Below are positions 38,999 through 49,519 of a DNA stretch of 64,000 bases, piece by piece. The translations under genes and the position numbers were made by a program. Within the stretch, counting starts at the first letter, position 1, and every line of letters begins with the position of its first letter. Origin of the DNA: Torymus aiolomorphi (lineage: Eukaryota; Arthropoda; Insecta; Hymenoptera; Torymidae); contig CM070876.1 in the NCBI GenBank assembly GCA_036365515.1, positions 176,217,478 to 176,281,477 on the forward strand, read 5' to 3'. The notes under the pieces are model-generated. The model searched no databases, was not told the DNA's origin, and saw only the letters and a program-made list of their open reading frames with translations.

Positions 38999-39560
38999 AT
39001 GATGAAATCAGTGTTGCCCCATGAGTCCTCAAGGACCGAGACTCGCGTGATACGGCTCACGACTGACCAGGAAGCCGTTCTGCAGGAACAGTTCAACAGG
39101 TGGCCAAAGAACCCCCACAAGGCCGACGTCGTGCTCTTGGCAGCCGAGACCGGCCTCTCTGAAGAGGATGTCCAAGTGAGTCGAATGTGTTATTTTTCTT
39201 TTTCTAAACGTTTGCGCGAGAATTACGAGATCTTTAAAGAGATCATTCAATTATTTTGAAAGTGACTGAAAAAGTAATTTAAAAATTTTAATTTATATTA
39301 GAATTGAAGCACTGTGAATATAAATTCTATTAATAGATTTCTATTAATAGACTCATTTTTGGGAAATTTTCTTCTATCTGACCAACGTATATTTTTATTT
39401 ATTGTATTAAAATCAAGTTTCTTAGTTATAAAAATATTTGTTCCTATTTAAGATAATAATACGTCATTATAATTTGCAGGACTGGTATTCCTTAAAATTA
39501 GCACAGCTGCGGAAAGAACAAGGACTGGGTGGAGGTTTTGGAATTAGCACTAATTATTAG
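38999..39560 (+). CDS. HOPX-like homeodomain-only protein, 85 aa
   Basis: Two coding exons, 38999-39175 and 39480-39560, spliced in phase 0 (CAA|gtgagt, cag|GAC). A splice acceptor (ttgcag) just upstream at 38993 shows that at least one noncoding exon lies further 5'. The protein has a short N-terminal tail (residues 1-20) and one three-helix homeodomain. The helix 3 segment is 'VQDWYSLKLAQLRKE', followed by a Gly-rich tail. Recognition-helix positions keep the Trp-aromatic pair (WY) but lack the invariant Asn that contacts DNA, as in vertebrate HOPX, a homeodomain protein that acts by protein contacts. The segment 'LLAAETGLSEEDVQ' is close to the HOPX pattern. A second ATG follows immediately at 39002. 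Orthology to HOPX is inference; it could be another degenerate homeobox. Confidence 0.75.
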
Positions 39561-40802
39561 ACCTCGAATTGAAGCTGAAAATCGCGTCCGCCGTGAAGTT
39601 CAACCACCGGCACCTCAGTATTTCTTTTTCTTTTGGAAAAAATTCTTAGCGTTAATCTTGAAATGAAAGATAAAGAAAATACGGTACAAAGAAATTAGAG
39701 AATAAGTTTCATAGTGTATAGTTTATAATTTCTAGAACGTTACGATGCTAAAAGAAAAGTGTATTTTTAGTTGCGTTTAGAATAAGTGTCTCGATGAATA
39801 TTCTTTTTCTTTTCGATTTCAATGTAAAACCGAAACCATTGTATGGATTTCTGTTTATCTTTCTGTAATGTAGAATTAAAATTACCCATTTTTAATAGTT
39901 GTCACCGTAAAACAATAATACTAGTGATACATAATTGCAATTAGTAGTAGTACATAACTATCAATAGACACACTTTAATTCGAAGTACAATTTTTATATG
40001 CACAGTTTTATATCACTCTACTTTGCACATATACATATCTTCCACTTCACAAAAATACTGAAAATACTCTTTTAGTGCAAATGCATTAGCCTAGTCGTTG
40101 AAAATGCCGAAAATAAACACAAGGTCTCATTAAACTGTTAATGGTTAAGTTTTTGAATTTTAAAATAAACGTAAAAACCTGTTACAAAGATATTTCGATG
40201 TGAAAGAGTTAGAGGAAAAATATATATTCGTTATAAATACCAAAAAGCAATGTAATATTTGTATTATCGATCCTTTCATGTCCCTATCCGAAATTGATAT
40301 TTATATTTCTATTAATTATGTATAATATTTTAACGTTATCAATCGATAAGTCTTTAATGTTTACATTTACACTTACGTGGGAAAAGTATTTTAATTATTC
40401 AATTAACATTGTAAAATGTGTGACGGACAAGTGAAAACCCTATAAGCTTTCCTTGTAAAATCCATACAGCTTCCACAAGATTACCAGACATTAATTTGAA
40501 GAAAAAAAAACACGTAGGGTTCGCGCGGGAACTAGGTATTATAGCCATGTAGATAAAAAAGAATTTTTTTCTTAAATTAACTAAAATATAAGCTTTATAA
40601 TTCTGACTCTGTAGAGTGAAATTAATTCTCATGGCGCAATATATATGTATTTTTAACATTTCAAAATCTTTACAACAGCGCCGCCTGGCGTGAATTGTAA
40701 ATTTAGTTCTTCAAAGCAATTTGTTACCGCCGTATTACATACTTACCGACATTTTCGTTTCTTTTTCTTGTTTTAATTTTCCCCTTTGGCCAATTATTTT
40801 AG
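39561..40802. other. 3' UTR of the HOPX-like gene and intergenic DNA
   Basis: AT-rich sequence after the HOPX-like stop codon. An AATAAA at 40112-40117 could be the polyadenylation signal, giving a long 3' UTR. No other gene was seen. Confidence 0.4.
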
Positions 40803-40830
40803 TCGTGCATGCAGTGCTCTGCAACAACTC

Positions 40831-42525
40831 ATGAAAAAGACTGGTCAATTGAAATATTTTTTGAAAACTCAGCTAGAAACAAATTCAAACACCGAAAAAA
40901 TTAATGTAAGAATCTGTAATTTATGCTGCTTGTTAGGTATCATCCGTGTGAATTTCTTGAGTATTTTTTTATGCTTTCATATATCACTGATTCTACATTG
41001 AAATCCAATTTATACATATATACATGCATTTTTCAACTTATATAAAAATATTAATCTGTCTTTATTAGATTTATCTCTTTTTTGTTCTATTATATATGAT
41101 AATTAATTCATCTATTACTACTTTGAACTACCTTCTTCTGTTATACTTTATACGATAAGAAAGCTTTTTACTATTTTGAATTTGCTAACTGTAACAGGTG
41201 GCTTTCAATCTACTTTATTTGATGCATTTTTTTATTTTAATTAGTTTCTAGTATTTATCGTATAATTCAGCTGCTTTTTTCTTAAATTCATAATAAGTTA
41301 AATTATTCTTATATACTTATATTATTGAAATTTATTGCCGTCAATGGGTTCGACATTTGCTTTTATTCTGTTTTATATATCTTTATATGACTTTCATAAA
41401 TTTTTAATATGAGCAGATATTTGTAAATTATAATTTAAATTATATAGTTCTGCTGTGCGATGTTTTACCATTTTATTTAAAAAAAAAAAAAAAAAAACAT
41501 TTTTTTCTCAATCTGTCATATTTACTGACATTTTGGCACTATATACCATAAACTGTGCTTCATTGATAACGTTTGGGAAAGACTATTAGATTAGAGCTTT
41601 TCATTATCACGCACAGAAAGGTGTCCGGTAGTGGATTGGAGACAATGCACAGGTGAATGAAATCTTAATTCCACTATATAAATTAAATGATTAAATATAT
41701 TTACACTATTTACAACTGATATACAATGCGGTTAACTTATCTTAAATAACGCGGTTTCACGCAACGTAATAACAAGCCGAAGCGATCTGCTCTGCGCCGG
41801 GTCTCGGGACAGATAGAGAGCGACGCCGCGGGAACTTGTGCGAAACGGAAGGTACCGAATCTACAGGTGTATAAGACGGTATAATAACAATAGGTTTAGG
41901 TTTATGTGAGATACGACTATACGAATAAACGGCCGCAAGAAACTGAGAGTCCTGAGAATGTCAAATTAATATATGAATAAAGATATGCCATTTGAAAAAT
42001 TTCTTCTACAATGTTATGTACACGTCAAGTGGTTGTACCCTTCATATATTATGGTAAGTACACGTGAAAATGTAGCAATGGAGCCCCTGGTGCCGGGCAA
42101 CCTCACTTGCAACTGTGACCCTCTGGTATACGCTAGCTAGTCAACGAGTAAATTATATATAAATTTATTTTTAAGATGCTTTCTCAACGTTAAATTTATA
42201 TTTAAGCATATTGCAACGAAATAATCATAATTTTCAAATCTGTAATGTACAGAAAGTATCGGAGAATCTAATAATTCAATTTATTATTTTCATCAGCAAA
42301 TTTATCGAATTAATGTTTTTAGTAAAAGTCATTCTTATAATTTACTTATTGTTGTTAGATTTTTATTTAATGATTATACAGGCCTACAAAAAGAGAAAAG
42401 TGGCATGTGTGCTAGAAATTAGACTGCCATATTTTCCTGTACTATGGTCTCTCAACCATGAATCAATAATTAAAATTGCTCCATCTCTTCAGAATTTTGA
42501 GATAACTGAAATATACGATATTTGA
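40831..42525 (+). CDS. Candidate two-exon small protein, 72 aa
   Basis: A clean acceptor (tattttag) precedes an exon at 40803-40905 that ends in AAT|GTAAGA. A second exon at 42382-42525 follows a tacag acceptor and continues in the same phase to TGA. Joined from the internal ATG at 40831, the product is 72 residues, Lys-rich and polar, with 'LKYFLKTQLETNS' in exon 1 and 'LEIRLPYFPVLWSL' in exon 2. The first exon also stays open upstream of that ATG, so further 5' exons may exist. No family recognised. Composition is less biased than in the confirmed exons, so chance is possible. Confidence 0.3.
41010..42200. other. AT-rich intron or spacer with GC-rich block at 41740-41880
   Basis: Contains a poly-A run (41479-41496) and a GC-rich stretch (41745-41870) without a protein-like frame. 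The block could be part of a solo long terminal repeat, but no TG...CA borders or target duplication were confirmed. Confidence 0.3.
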
Positions 42526-43016
42526 GATATCTTAAAAAACAAATTTTGACAATATTTTTTATTACTTTTAAAAACAAAATAATGTAGAACCGCTTGTCTC
42601 TTTTAATAACAATTTAGAATCACCTTTCTACGATTTTTTTCCGAGATATAATACCCATTCTCAGTAAATTAAGAAAGATAATTAATAAATTTTGATTTCA
42701 AGAACTATGCAAGTTTTAAAAATTTCTACTTATATCTCGGGAAAAAATGGTAAAAGAATGATCCTAAATGAATGTCAGCAGCAATACATACTAACCCCGG
42801 ATTTATGTTTAGGATGCGCACACAGATGGAGATAAGATAGGTATCTTGTCAAAGATACGTAGGTCATAGATACGAATTTGGCGTATAAATAGTATATTAC
42901 GCACCTAGGGAGGAAAAAACTTGGACAGTCCATAGCTGGTGTAAATTGACACCTGAGCCGAAGGCGAGGGTGGCAAACACGAGCTATGGGCTGGCTAATT
43001 TTTCTCCCATGGTGCG
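42526..43016. other. AT-rich spacer
   Basis: No gene or element recognised; it leads into the long near-palindromes at 43.0 kb. Confidence 0.35.
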
Positions 43017-43277
43017 TATACTATTTTTTAACACACCCCATCATAAAGTTCGTACTTTATTCCCGCCGAAGTGGGAAAAAAGAGCTACGTTCATTCCCTA
43101 CTCCCACTCTAGTCCCCAGCGCAACGCACTGTTTGTACCCTCGCCTTCGGCTCGGGTACAAACAGTGCGTTGCGCTGGAAACGAGAGTGAGATTAGGGAA
43201 TCAATATGCAGCATTTTTTCCCTTTTCGGCGGGAAACGAGTACGAACTTTATGATAGTTGTGTTAAAAAGTCGTATA
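43017..43277. mobile_element. Near-palindromic foldback element
   Basis: The sequence folds on itself around 43143-43160. Arms run from 'tatactattttttaacacacc' at the left to a diverged complement at the right. The inner arms 'cgcaacgcactgtttgtacc' and 'ggtacaaacagtgcgttgcg' are perfect, around a 'ctcgccttcggctcg' tip. Open frames here follow the palindrome and are not proteins. Confidence 0.65.
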
Positions 43278-43431
43278 TTGCACTCGTGAATACAGTGGGT
43301 TGTGCGAACCTGCGCATTTGTCGCCCTCGCTTCGCTCAGGCGACAATCCTCGCGCACACTCGTACACGCGCACACGCGTACTCAGGGAGCACACAGCCCA
43401 CTTTATTCCCTTGGTGCATAATATACTATTT
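43271..43431. mobile_element. Second near-palindrome with CGCTTCG tip
   Basis: Adjacent to and slightly overlapping the previous element. The tip is 'cgccctcgcttcgctcaggcg' (about 43322-43342), with diverged arms such as 'acagtgggttgtgcg' and 'cacacagcccact'. A further small hairpin of the same type ('cgcacgagcgaagcgagtgcg') lies at about 43669-43689. Confidence 0.5.
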
Positions 43432-43804
43432 CGTCATACCCGGGCCGAAAATATCGCATTTCCGTTTTTGCGCCGGAAGGGAATGTGGTACTTTCGGCCA
43501 GGGCAGGGACGGACTGGACCACCAAGACGGCCCGGGATATTTTGAGCCTGCGGCCCTTAAAATATCTAATAATATGTATAGTGTCAGGCAATGGACAATT
43601 ACAAATTTTACAATTATTTAATAGTACATTACGATACGGGTGTGATTATTTATGGCAGGAGACATTTTTCGCACGAGCGAAGCGAGTGCGAAAAGTCGAA
43701 TGCGGTAAAAATCACCTTACGCCCCAGTGTCGTACCGTATTTTATACCACGAGAGCCGAATTATCATATTAAAGTTATGATTTTGAGGTTAGAGTAGTGT
43801 AAAC

Positions 43805-44515
43805 AATTTTTAAACCCAAGTAGGCGTGGGATATGAGGTCCACGCACGTAAGGGAGTCATGTAGATATGAAAAAAAGCAAAACAATTATTTAAATAATTT
43901 TTAAACCCAATTAGGCGGGAGATATGAGATCCACGCCTGTTAGAGAATTACGTAGACGTGCAACAATAAGCAAGACAATTGTTTAAACAATTTTTAAACC
44001 CAAGTAAGTGGGGGATATGATGTCCACGCATATAAAGGAGTTATGTAGACATGAAAACAGAAGCAAAACTATTATTTAAATAATTTTTAAACTCAAGTAG
44101 CCGGGGGATATGAGGTGCACGCATATTAGGGAATTACGTAGACGTGCAAAAATAAGCAAGACAATTATTTAAACAATTTTTAAACTTAAGTAGGCGGGGG
44201 ATATGATATCCACGCATGTAAGTGAGTCATGTAAAGATGAAAACATAAGCAAAACGATTATTTAAATCATTTTTAAACCCAAGTAGCCGGGGTACGCAAG
44301 GTCCACGCATATTAGGGAATTACGTAGATATGAAAACATAAGCAAAACGATTATTTAAACAATTTTTAAACCCAAGTAGACGGGGGATACGAGGTCTACG
44401 CATAATAGGGAATTACGTAGACATGCAAAATTAAGCAAGACGATTATTTAAATAACTTTTAAATCCATGTAGCCGGGGCCGCGACGTCCACGCATATAAG
44501 AGAGTCGAGTTATAG
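43805..44515 (+). repeat. ~92-bp satellite, direct-orientation half
   Basis: About eight units, each starting near 'atttttaaacccaagtag' and containing 'gggggatatgaggtccacgc'. Starts are at about 43808, 43899, 43990, 44082, 44178, 44270, 44364 and 44455. Two subtypes mostly alternate: one with 'agtcatgtagatatgaaaa' and 'gcaaaac', the other with 'gaattacgtagacgtgcaa' and 'gcaagac'. The effective higher-order unit is thus about 185 bp. Non-coding. Confidence 0.9.
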
Positions 44516-44524
44516 AGGTTAAGA

Positions 44525-45180
44525 ATTTTGGAAATAAAAGTCTTGCTTACGTCGCACGTTTACGTAACTTCGTTATATGCGTGGACCTCGCGTCCCTCGG
44601 CTACTTGGGTTTAAAAATTATTTAAATAATCGTTTTGCTTATTTTGTTATGTTTAGATGACTCCTTTGCATGCGTGGACCCCATATCCCCGCCTACTTGC
44701 GTTTACAAATTGTTTAAATAATTGTCATGCTTATTGTTGCACGTCTACGTAATTCCCTAATATGCGTGGTCCTCATATCCCCCGGCTACTTGGGTTTAAA
44801 AATTATTTACATAATCGTTTTGCTTATTTTTTCATGTTTTCATGACTCCTTCGTATTCGAGGACCTCGCGTCCCCCGGCTACTTGGGTTTAAAAATTATT
44901 CAAATAATCGTCTTGCTTACGTCGGATGTGTACGTAACTCCGTTATATGCTTGGAATTCGCATCCCCCGGCTACTTGGGTTTAAAAATTATTTAAATAAT
45001 GGTTTTGCGTATTTTTTTATGTCTGCATGATTCTCTTACATGCGTGAATCTCATATTCCCCGCCTACTTGGGTTTAAAAATTGTTTAAATAATTGTCTTG
45101 CTTATTGTTGCATGTCTACGTAATTCCGTAATATGTGTGGATCTCGCATTCCCCGGCTACTTGGGTTTAGAAATAATGTT
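44525..45180 (-). repeat. ~92-bp satellite, inverted half
   Basis: The same satellite continues in the opposite orientation, recognised by 'ctacttgggtttaaaaatt' repeated about every 92 bp to near 45175. The orientation switches at about 44516-44530 within a degenerate unit, making the two halves a large interrupted palindrome. Non-coding. Confidence 0.9.
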
Positions 45181-45541
45181 AATAATTTCGGCCGGTTCCG
45201 CAACTTTGGCCACGCGGTCCACCGGGAGCTCTCCCAAATTCCCGATGGCCAGTCCGGGCCTGGGCCAGGGTATGGCGAAAATAAAATTTCTTAATCATCT
45301 ACTTGAATAACAAACACAAAATCTGGCGCCCAAACTGGAAATAAAAACTATGGGTCTGAAGTTTGCAACGTTGGAGTGCAACGAAATTTAAAAAAAATTG
45401 ATTTTACTTCAAAGTTATATTGATTAATTTTAATTTGGCGTGAAGATTTAGTATTTTATAGTATAAAATACCACCTTTTATAGGTAACTACTTTAACATC
45501 TATAACGCGTACCAGTTTTTTCTCTTTGTGAGCCTACCCTC

Positions 45542-45692
45542 TAAATTCGAATAAGTGGAATTTACTCCCAATAAGTGAATATTCACTTATTCTAAGTCCA
45601 AATCCATCCACACATTGAATAAGTGAACGACTTTGGACTTACAATAAGTGAATATTCACTTACTGAGAGTGAATTCCACTTATTCGAATTTA
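45542..45692. mobile_element. Palindromic MITE with AATAAGTGAATATTCACTT arms
   Basis: A 151-bp foldback. The left arm is 'taaattcgaataagtggaa', then 'aataagtgaatattcactt' and 'taagtcca'; the right arm is the complement. No coding capacity. Confidence 0.8.
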
Positions 45693-45753
45693 AAGAGATA
45701 TGTTATTTAACTAATTAATTTTAGTTCAAATACTTTGTATCTTTTTTATAATA

Positions 45754-45857
45754 CTAGATTCTAAAGCAGAGCGCGCTATAACGCGCGCCTGTAGACATTA
45801 CCCTATCTTACCTACTATTAGTCAATGAAATTTTTTGATAACGCTCTGAAGTTGGTT
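45754..45857 (+). repeat. ~100-bp repeat, left copy
   Basis: From 'ctagattctaaagcagagcg' to 'ctctgaagttgg', with an inner CG-rich palindrome. The same sequence recurs in direct orientation at 49520-49620, so the two copies bracket the whole repeat block between them. Confidence 0.8.
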
Positions 45858-45971
45858 CTAACAAGAAAGGTATCCCAAGTGTAAGACGCCGATTTGGATG
45901 ATATTGCAATATGTTGTAGTACATTAAAAATTAAGAGACACGTATTTTTTACGTGCTGATAGACACTTTAA

Positions 45972-46360
45972 GGGGGTGTCGCACTATACTAACACTGTTT
46001 TATCGGCGGAACATGTAAAAGTAATCAATATAAATAAAAGGATAATGATTTACGCCTTGAACAAATTCAGTTGCCCTGCGTAATGGTGTAATACATCATT
46101 CTACAAAGTTTCGAGGGAAAAAAACGACGACACCTTTGTTTATTTTTGGAACAAAATTTGGTTCATTTTCGTTCCAAAAATAAACAAAGGTGTCGTCGTT
46201 TTTTTGTCTCAAAACTTCGCAGAACGATGTATTAGAGGATTACGCAGGGCAAGTGAATTTGTTTAAGACGCAAATCATTATCCTTTTACTTATATTAATT
46301 ATTTTGGCATGTTCCGCCGATAAAACAGGGTTAGTGGTAAAGTAGGACTATTACACCACC
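45972..46360. mobile_element. TTAA-flanked palindromic element nested in a larger element
   Basis: The arms run from GGGGGTGTCGCACTA (left) to the approximate complement GGACTATTACACCACC (right). They are near-perfect from 'ttttatcggcggaacatg' through 'cgacgacacctttgttta', folding near 46166. TTAA at 45968-45971 and 46361-46364. Deleting it with one TTAA restores the arm that mirrors 48735-48770. Confidence 0.88.
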
Positions 46361-46631
46361 TTAAGGGGGTGAAATCTACCCCTAAAGTTCACCCTCAAAA
46401 ACGGTTTTTTTCAAATATTTCAAAAACAAATAAAGCTATATTAATGAATCCGACGCCAAAAATTGTAGAATAAAAAAGGCTTCAAAACAGCATCACTTAC
46501 AATTTTAAAAAATTGCATAAATAATCAAAATGTAGTGAGATTAATTTTTTTTTTTCAAAAAAAAAAATAATAAAAATTAAAGGTACGTGTTGCAGAAAAA
46601 TACAAAATGAAATGATGATGATGAAACTAAT

Positions 46632-47464
46632 GTAGGGGAAAGGGTTCGGTTGTGGACACCACTTTGTTTTTCGCTCATAACTTTTCACCAAGTGCATATT
46701 TTTTGGACATATGGATATCTATGGAAAGCTAGAGATCTTAGCTAACTACCAACGAAGGGACAAAATTGATTCCGTCAAATAGAAAAAATTTTTTATTAAT
46801 TTTGTGAAGTGGTCATTTTTGGCCAAAATCTTTTTTTGGTTCGGTTGTGGGCACCCTTGCAAAATCTGCTGAAAATATGAAAATATGAAGAAAAATCACC
46901 AAGCATATAGAAAAAATGAAAGTTTATTTATTTTAGAATATAACTCTTTTAGAACAATATTGAAGAACAACATTTTCGAACAACTATTTTGCAATTTAGA
47001 ACAACTATTTAACATTTTAGAACAAACTATTTATAAAAAACTATTTATAAAAAACTATTATAAAAAAACGGGTGCCCACAGCCGAACTTGCCAGACATCT
47101 TAAGAAGTGGTGAAAAGAAATTTTTGGTGTCAACATATTAGTTGCAATCGATATTGCATCACAAAGTAGGAGTAAATTCCTACTGAATAAATATGCATTA
47201 CACTTACCTTCATTGATTCACTTCGATTCCTAATACTATTGAAAAAGTTTAAATAAATTTTTGTGATTTTTTTTCAAGCACAGAAAAATTAATTTACTCA
47301 CAGCACAAAGCAGACGCGTTTGTTCGCTTCAATATTTGGCATAAAAAAACGTGCTGCCATAATACATAAATGACATTTCTTAGAAAAACCTCATCTGCTT
47401 TCTGTCAACAGAAACGCAGGGGTGTCCACAACCGAACCGTGCCCACAACCGAACCTCTTACCCT
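46632..47464. mobile_element. Inverted-repeat element with GGTTCGGTTGTGG ends
   Basis: Left 'agggttcggttgtggacacc' and right 'ggtgtccacaaccgaacc' followed by 'gtgcccacaaccgaacctct' form terminal inverted repeats. The same 'ggttcggttgtgggcacc' occurs inside at 46840-46857, with a complement-like copy 'gggtgcccacagccgaac' at 47070-47087. About 830 bp, with no protein-like frame. Confidence 0.7.
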
Positions 47465-47723
47465 ATTATTCACAGATAAAAAATATAAATATTTTTCGCT
47501 TTTTGGTTCACTACAACATATAAAAGTTTAAATAAACATTTTATTGTTCTTGTGGGATTCGTCTAAAAATTAGTTTTTTGAAAAAAAACTTTACAATAAT
47601 TCGTTTAAACAAATAATTTTATCAAATTATTTTTGCAAAATTAATGATAAATTAGTATTTCGTGTTGCCCGAAAGCACTAAAATTACATACCGTTTGTCT
47701 GTGTTATTGGTCAAAATCTTATG

Positions 47724-47969
47724 CACGGAGAGAATTTTAGCATAAGATACAGCTTATTGGTAGTATAGCAGCTTCTCTACAATGTTGGAGTAGTAGCTGC
47801 ACTAATTTAGTGTTGCTGCCGCCCTACGAGCCGTTGACCGATTGCTTTCGTTGTAGGGTGGTGCTTCTTTAGATCCGCACGAAGACTACACTAGGGCCGC
47901 AGCGACCCTAAGCCGCTAGTACGAATCAAATGGTTCATTTTACTGCCCGTCCCTGAAATTCTCTCCGTG
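47724..47969. mobile_element. MITE with CACGGAGAGAATTT ends
   Basis: CACGGAGAGAATTT at the left and its near complement AAATTCTCTCCGTG at the right enclose about 246 bp. The ends are related to the CACGGAGAAAAAT group, but TA flanks are not seen. It sits inside the 3-kb element. Confidence 0.6.
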
Positions 47970-48124
47970 TGGTCATTAACGAAGAGAATGTTAACTTATG
48001 TAGGGGTGGTTCTTACCAGTTAAGAATGTCTATTTTATTTTTTGAAGAATCCATGTGCCCGTAAAAAACATTTAGAAAAAAAACTATTAAAAAAATTATA
48101 TTTAATCTTCTATTGCTAAGTTAA

Positions 48125-48640
48125 GAACAAAAGGGGGTAGTACCCCCCAAAAAGATATATTTTGGCCAAAACCACGAGACAGGTCAACTTTGTATTTAAT
48201 ATTCTTTTAAGTGGAATGATTTTTAAGGAGATATATAATTTATTGTAATTTTTATAGCTGAAAATTGATAAAAAACTTAATTTCCTTTAAAAAAAGTAGG
48301 GGTTGCTACCCTTAAAATTGAAAGTGATGCAGATTTGTGGCCTTTTTTATTTTTAAATTTCTGGCGTTGGTTTTATGAAGGTATTTTTATTTATTTCTGA
48401 AATAATGAAAAACATATAAATAAGGGGTAGTCACCCCCTAAAAAATAATTTTAGCCAAAACCACGAAACGTGTCAACTTTATTTTTTAATTTTCTTTTAA
48501 ATGTTTATAATATATTGTATATATAGCTTATAATTTATTGTAATTTTTATAGCCGAAAATTGATGAAAAAAGCTTAGTTTTCTTGAAAAAAATAGAGGTT
48601 GCCACCCTTAAAATTGAAAGTGATGCTGTTTTGAAGCCTT
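48125..48640 (+). repeat. Two tandem copies of a ~290-bp segment
   Basis: The segment starting 'aagggggtagtaccccc' (48130) is repeated from 'aaggggtagtcaccccc' (48423), with shared internal strings such as 'ttggccaaaaccacga'/'ttagccaaaaccacga' and 'cccttaaaattgaaagtgat'. The second copy merges with the right arm of the 3-kb element. Confidence 0.7.
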
Positions 48641-48891
48641 TTTTATTCTACAATTTTTGGTATCGGTTTCATTAAGCTAGCTTTATTTGTTTTTGAAATA
48701 TTTGAAAAAAAAAACTGTTTTTGAGGGTGAACTTTAGGGGTAGATTTCACCCTTTTAAAGTGTCTATCAGGGCGTAAAAAAATACGTGTCTCTTATTTTT
48801 TAATGTACCACAACATATTGCAATATCATACAAATCGGCGACTTACACTTGGGATACCTTCCTTGTAAGGGGATGTGAGTACCGACGTTAT

Positions 48892-49177
48892 TTTTCAAAC
48901 GAGCATAACTCACGCAAATATCAATAGAATTATCCAGAAAAAAATCTGCATATAGTGTTTGCATGTACGGAGCGCTTGACAGACGTCTTTTTCCAAAAAA
49001 ATGATGAGAATTTATTTAATTAAATAAAAACCGTACTGTCGGTAAGTAGAAATCTACAATTGACCTACTTTTCAAACGAGCATAACTCACGCAAATATCA
49101 ATAGAATTATCCAGAAAAAAATCTGCATATAGTGTTTGCGTGTACGGAGCGCTTAGCAGCCGTCTTTTTCCAAATAA
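48892..49177 (+). repeat. Tandem repeat, ~177-bp period
   Basis: About 109 bp starting 'ttttcaaacgagcataactc' at 48892 recurs at 49069 with very few changes (for example 'gcatgtacgg' versus 'gcgtgtacgg'). About 70 bp of spacer separates the copies. Confidence 0.88.
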
Positions 49178-49320
49178 ATGTTTGAATGTTGATTAAAAAA
49201 AATATTGAAATTAGGGTTGCACATCCCCATAAGCTTCAATTCGATAATAAATCGCTATCTCTTTTACAATAGGAATTCGAAATAGGAATTCGATAATAAA
49301 TCGCTATCTCTCTTTTACAA

Positions 49321-49514
49321 TGGTGTATATTCCTCTGCTAGGGGTGTTGACAAGCACATATAGGGGTAAACCATTATTTTTGTATATCTATGTATTGCAG
49401 CTTGTATATATCTATACATTGTAGTTGCGCGCGCAACTACAATATATAGATATACAAAAATAATGGTTTACCCCTATGTGCTTGCCAGCGCCCCTAGCGG
49501 AGGAATATACTCCA
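49321..49514. mobile_element. Palindromic element, 194 bp
   Basis: A foldback centred on 'gttgcgcgcgcaac' (about 49432). The arms carry 'ggggtaaaccattatttttg', 'tgtatatctat' and 'ggagtatattcc'-like ends. No coding capacity. Confidence 0.85.
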
Positions 49515-49519
49515 AAGGA

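Larger units (their letters stand above)
45861..48866. mobile_element. 3-kb terminal-inverted-repeat element with nested insertions
   Basis: The left end 'acaagaaaggtatcccaag' is mirrored at the right end 'cttgggataccttccttgt'. After removing the nested element at 45972-46360, the inverted arms run about 300 bp (to about 46500, mirrored from 48610). They pass through 'attgcaatatgttg', 'acacgtattttttacg', 'ggggtagatttcaccc' and 'ggcttcaaaacagcatcact'. The interior holds further insertions (46632-47464 and 47724-47969) and a duplicated segment. No transposase-like frame was found, so it looks non-autonomous. Confidence 0.75.

Noticed and set aside
41745..41880. GC-rich block as a solo LTR
   Set aside because: No TG...CA ends, target duplication or primer-binding site could be confirmed.
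42946..43797. Frames of up to 211 codons at 43.0-43.8 kb
   Set aside because: They follow the arms of near-palindromes on both strands and show no domain.
43805..45180. CRISPR-like array from regularly spaced repeats
   Set aside because: The whole 92-bp unit is repeated with no unique spacers, orientation reverses, and the genome is eukaryotic; it is satellite DNA.
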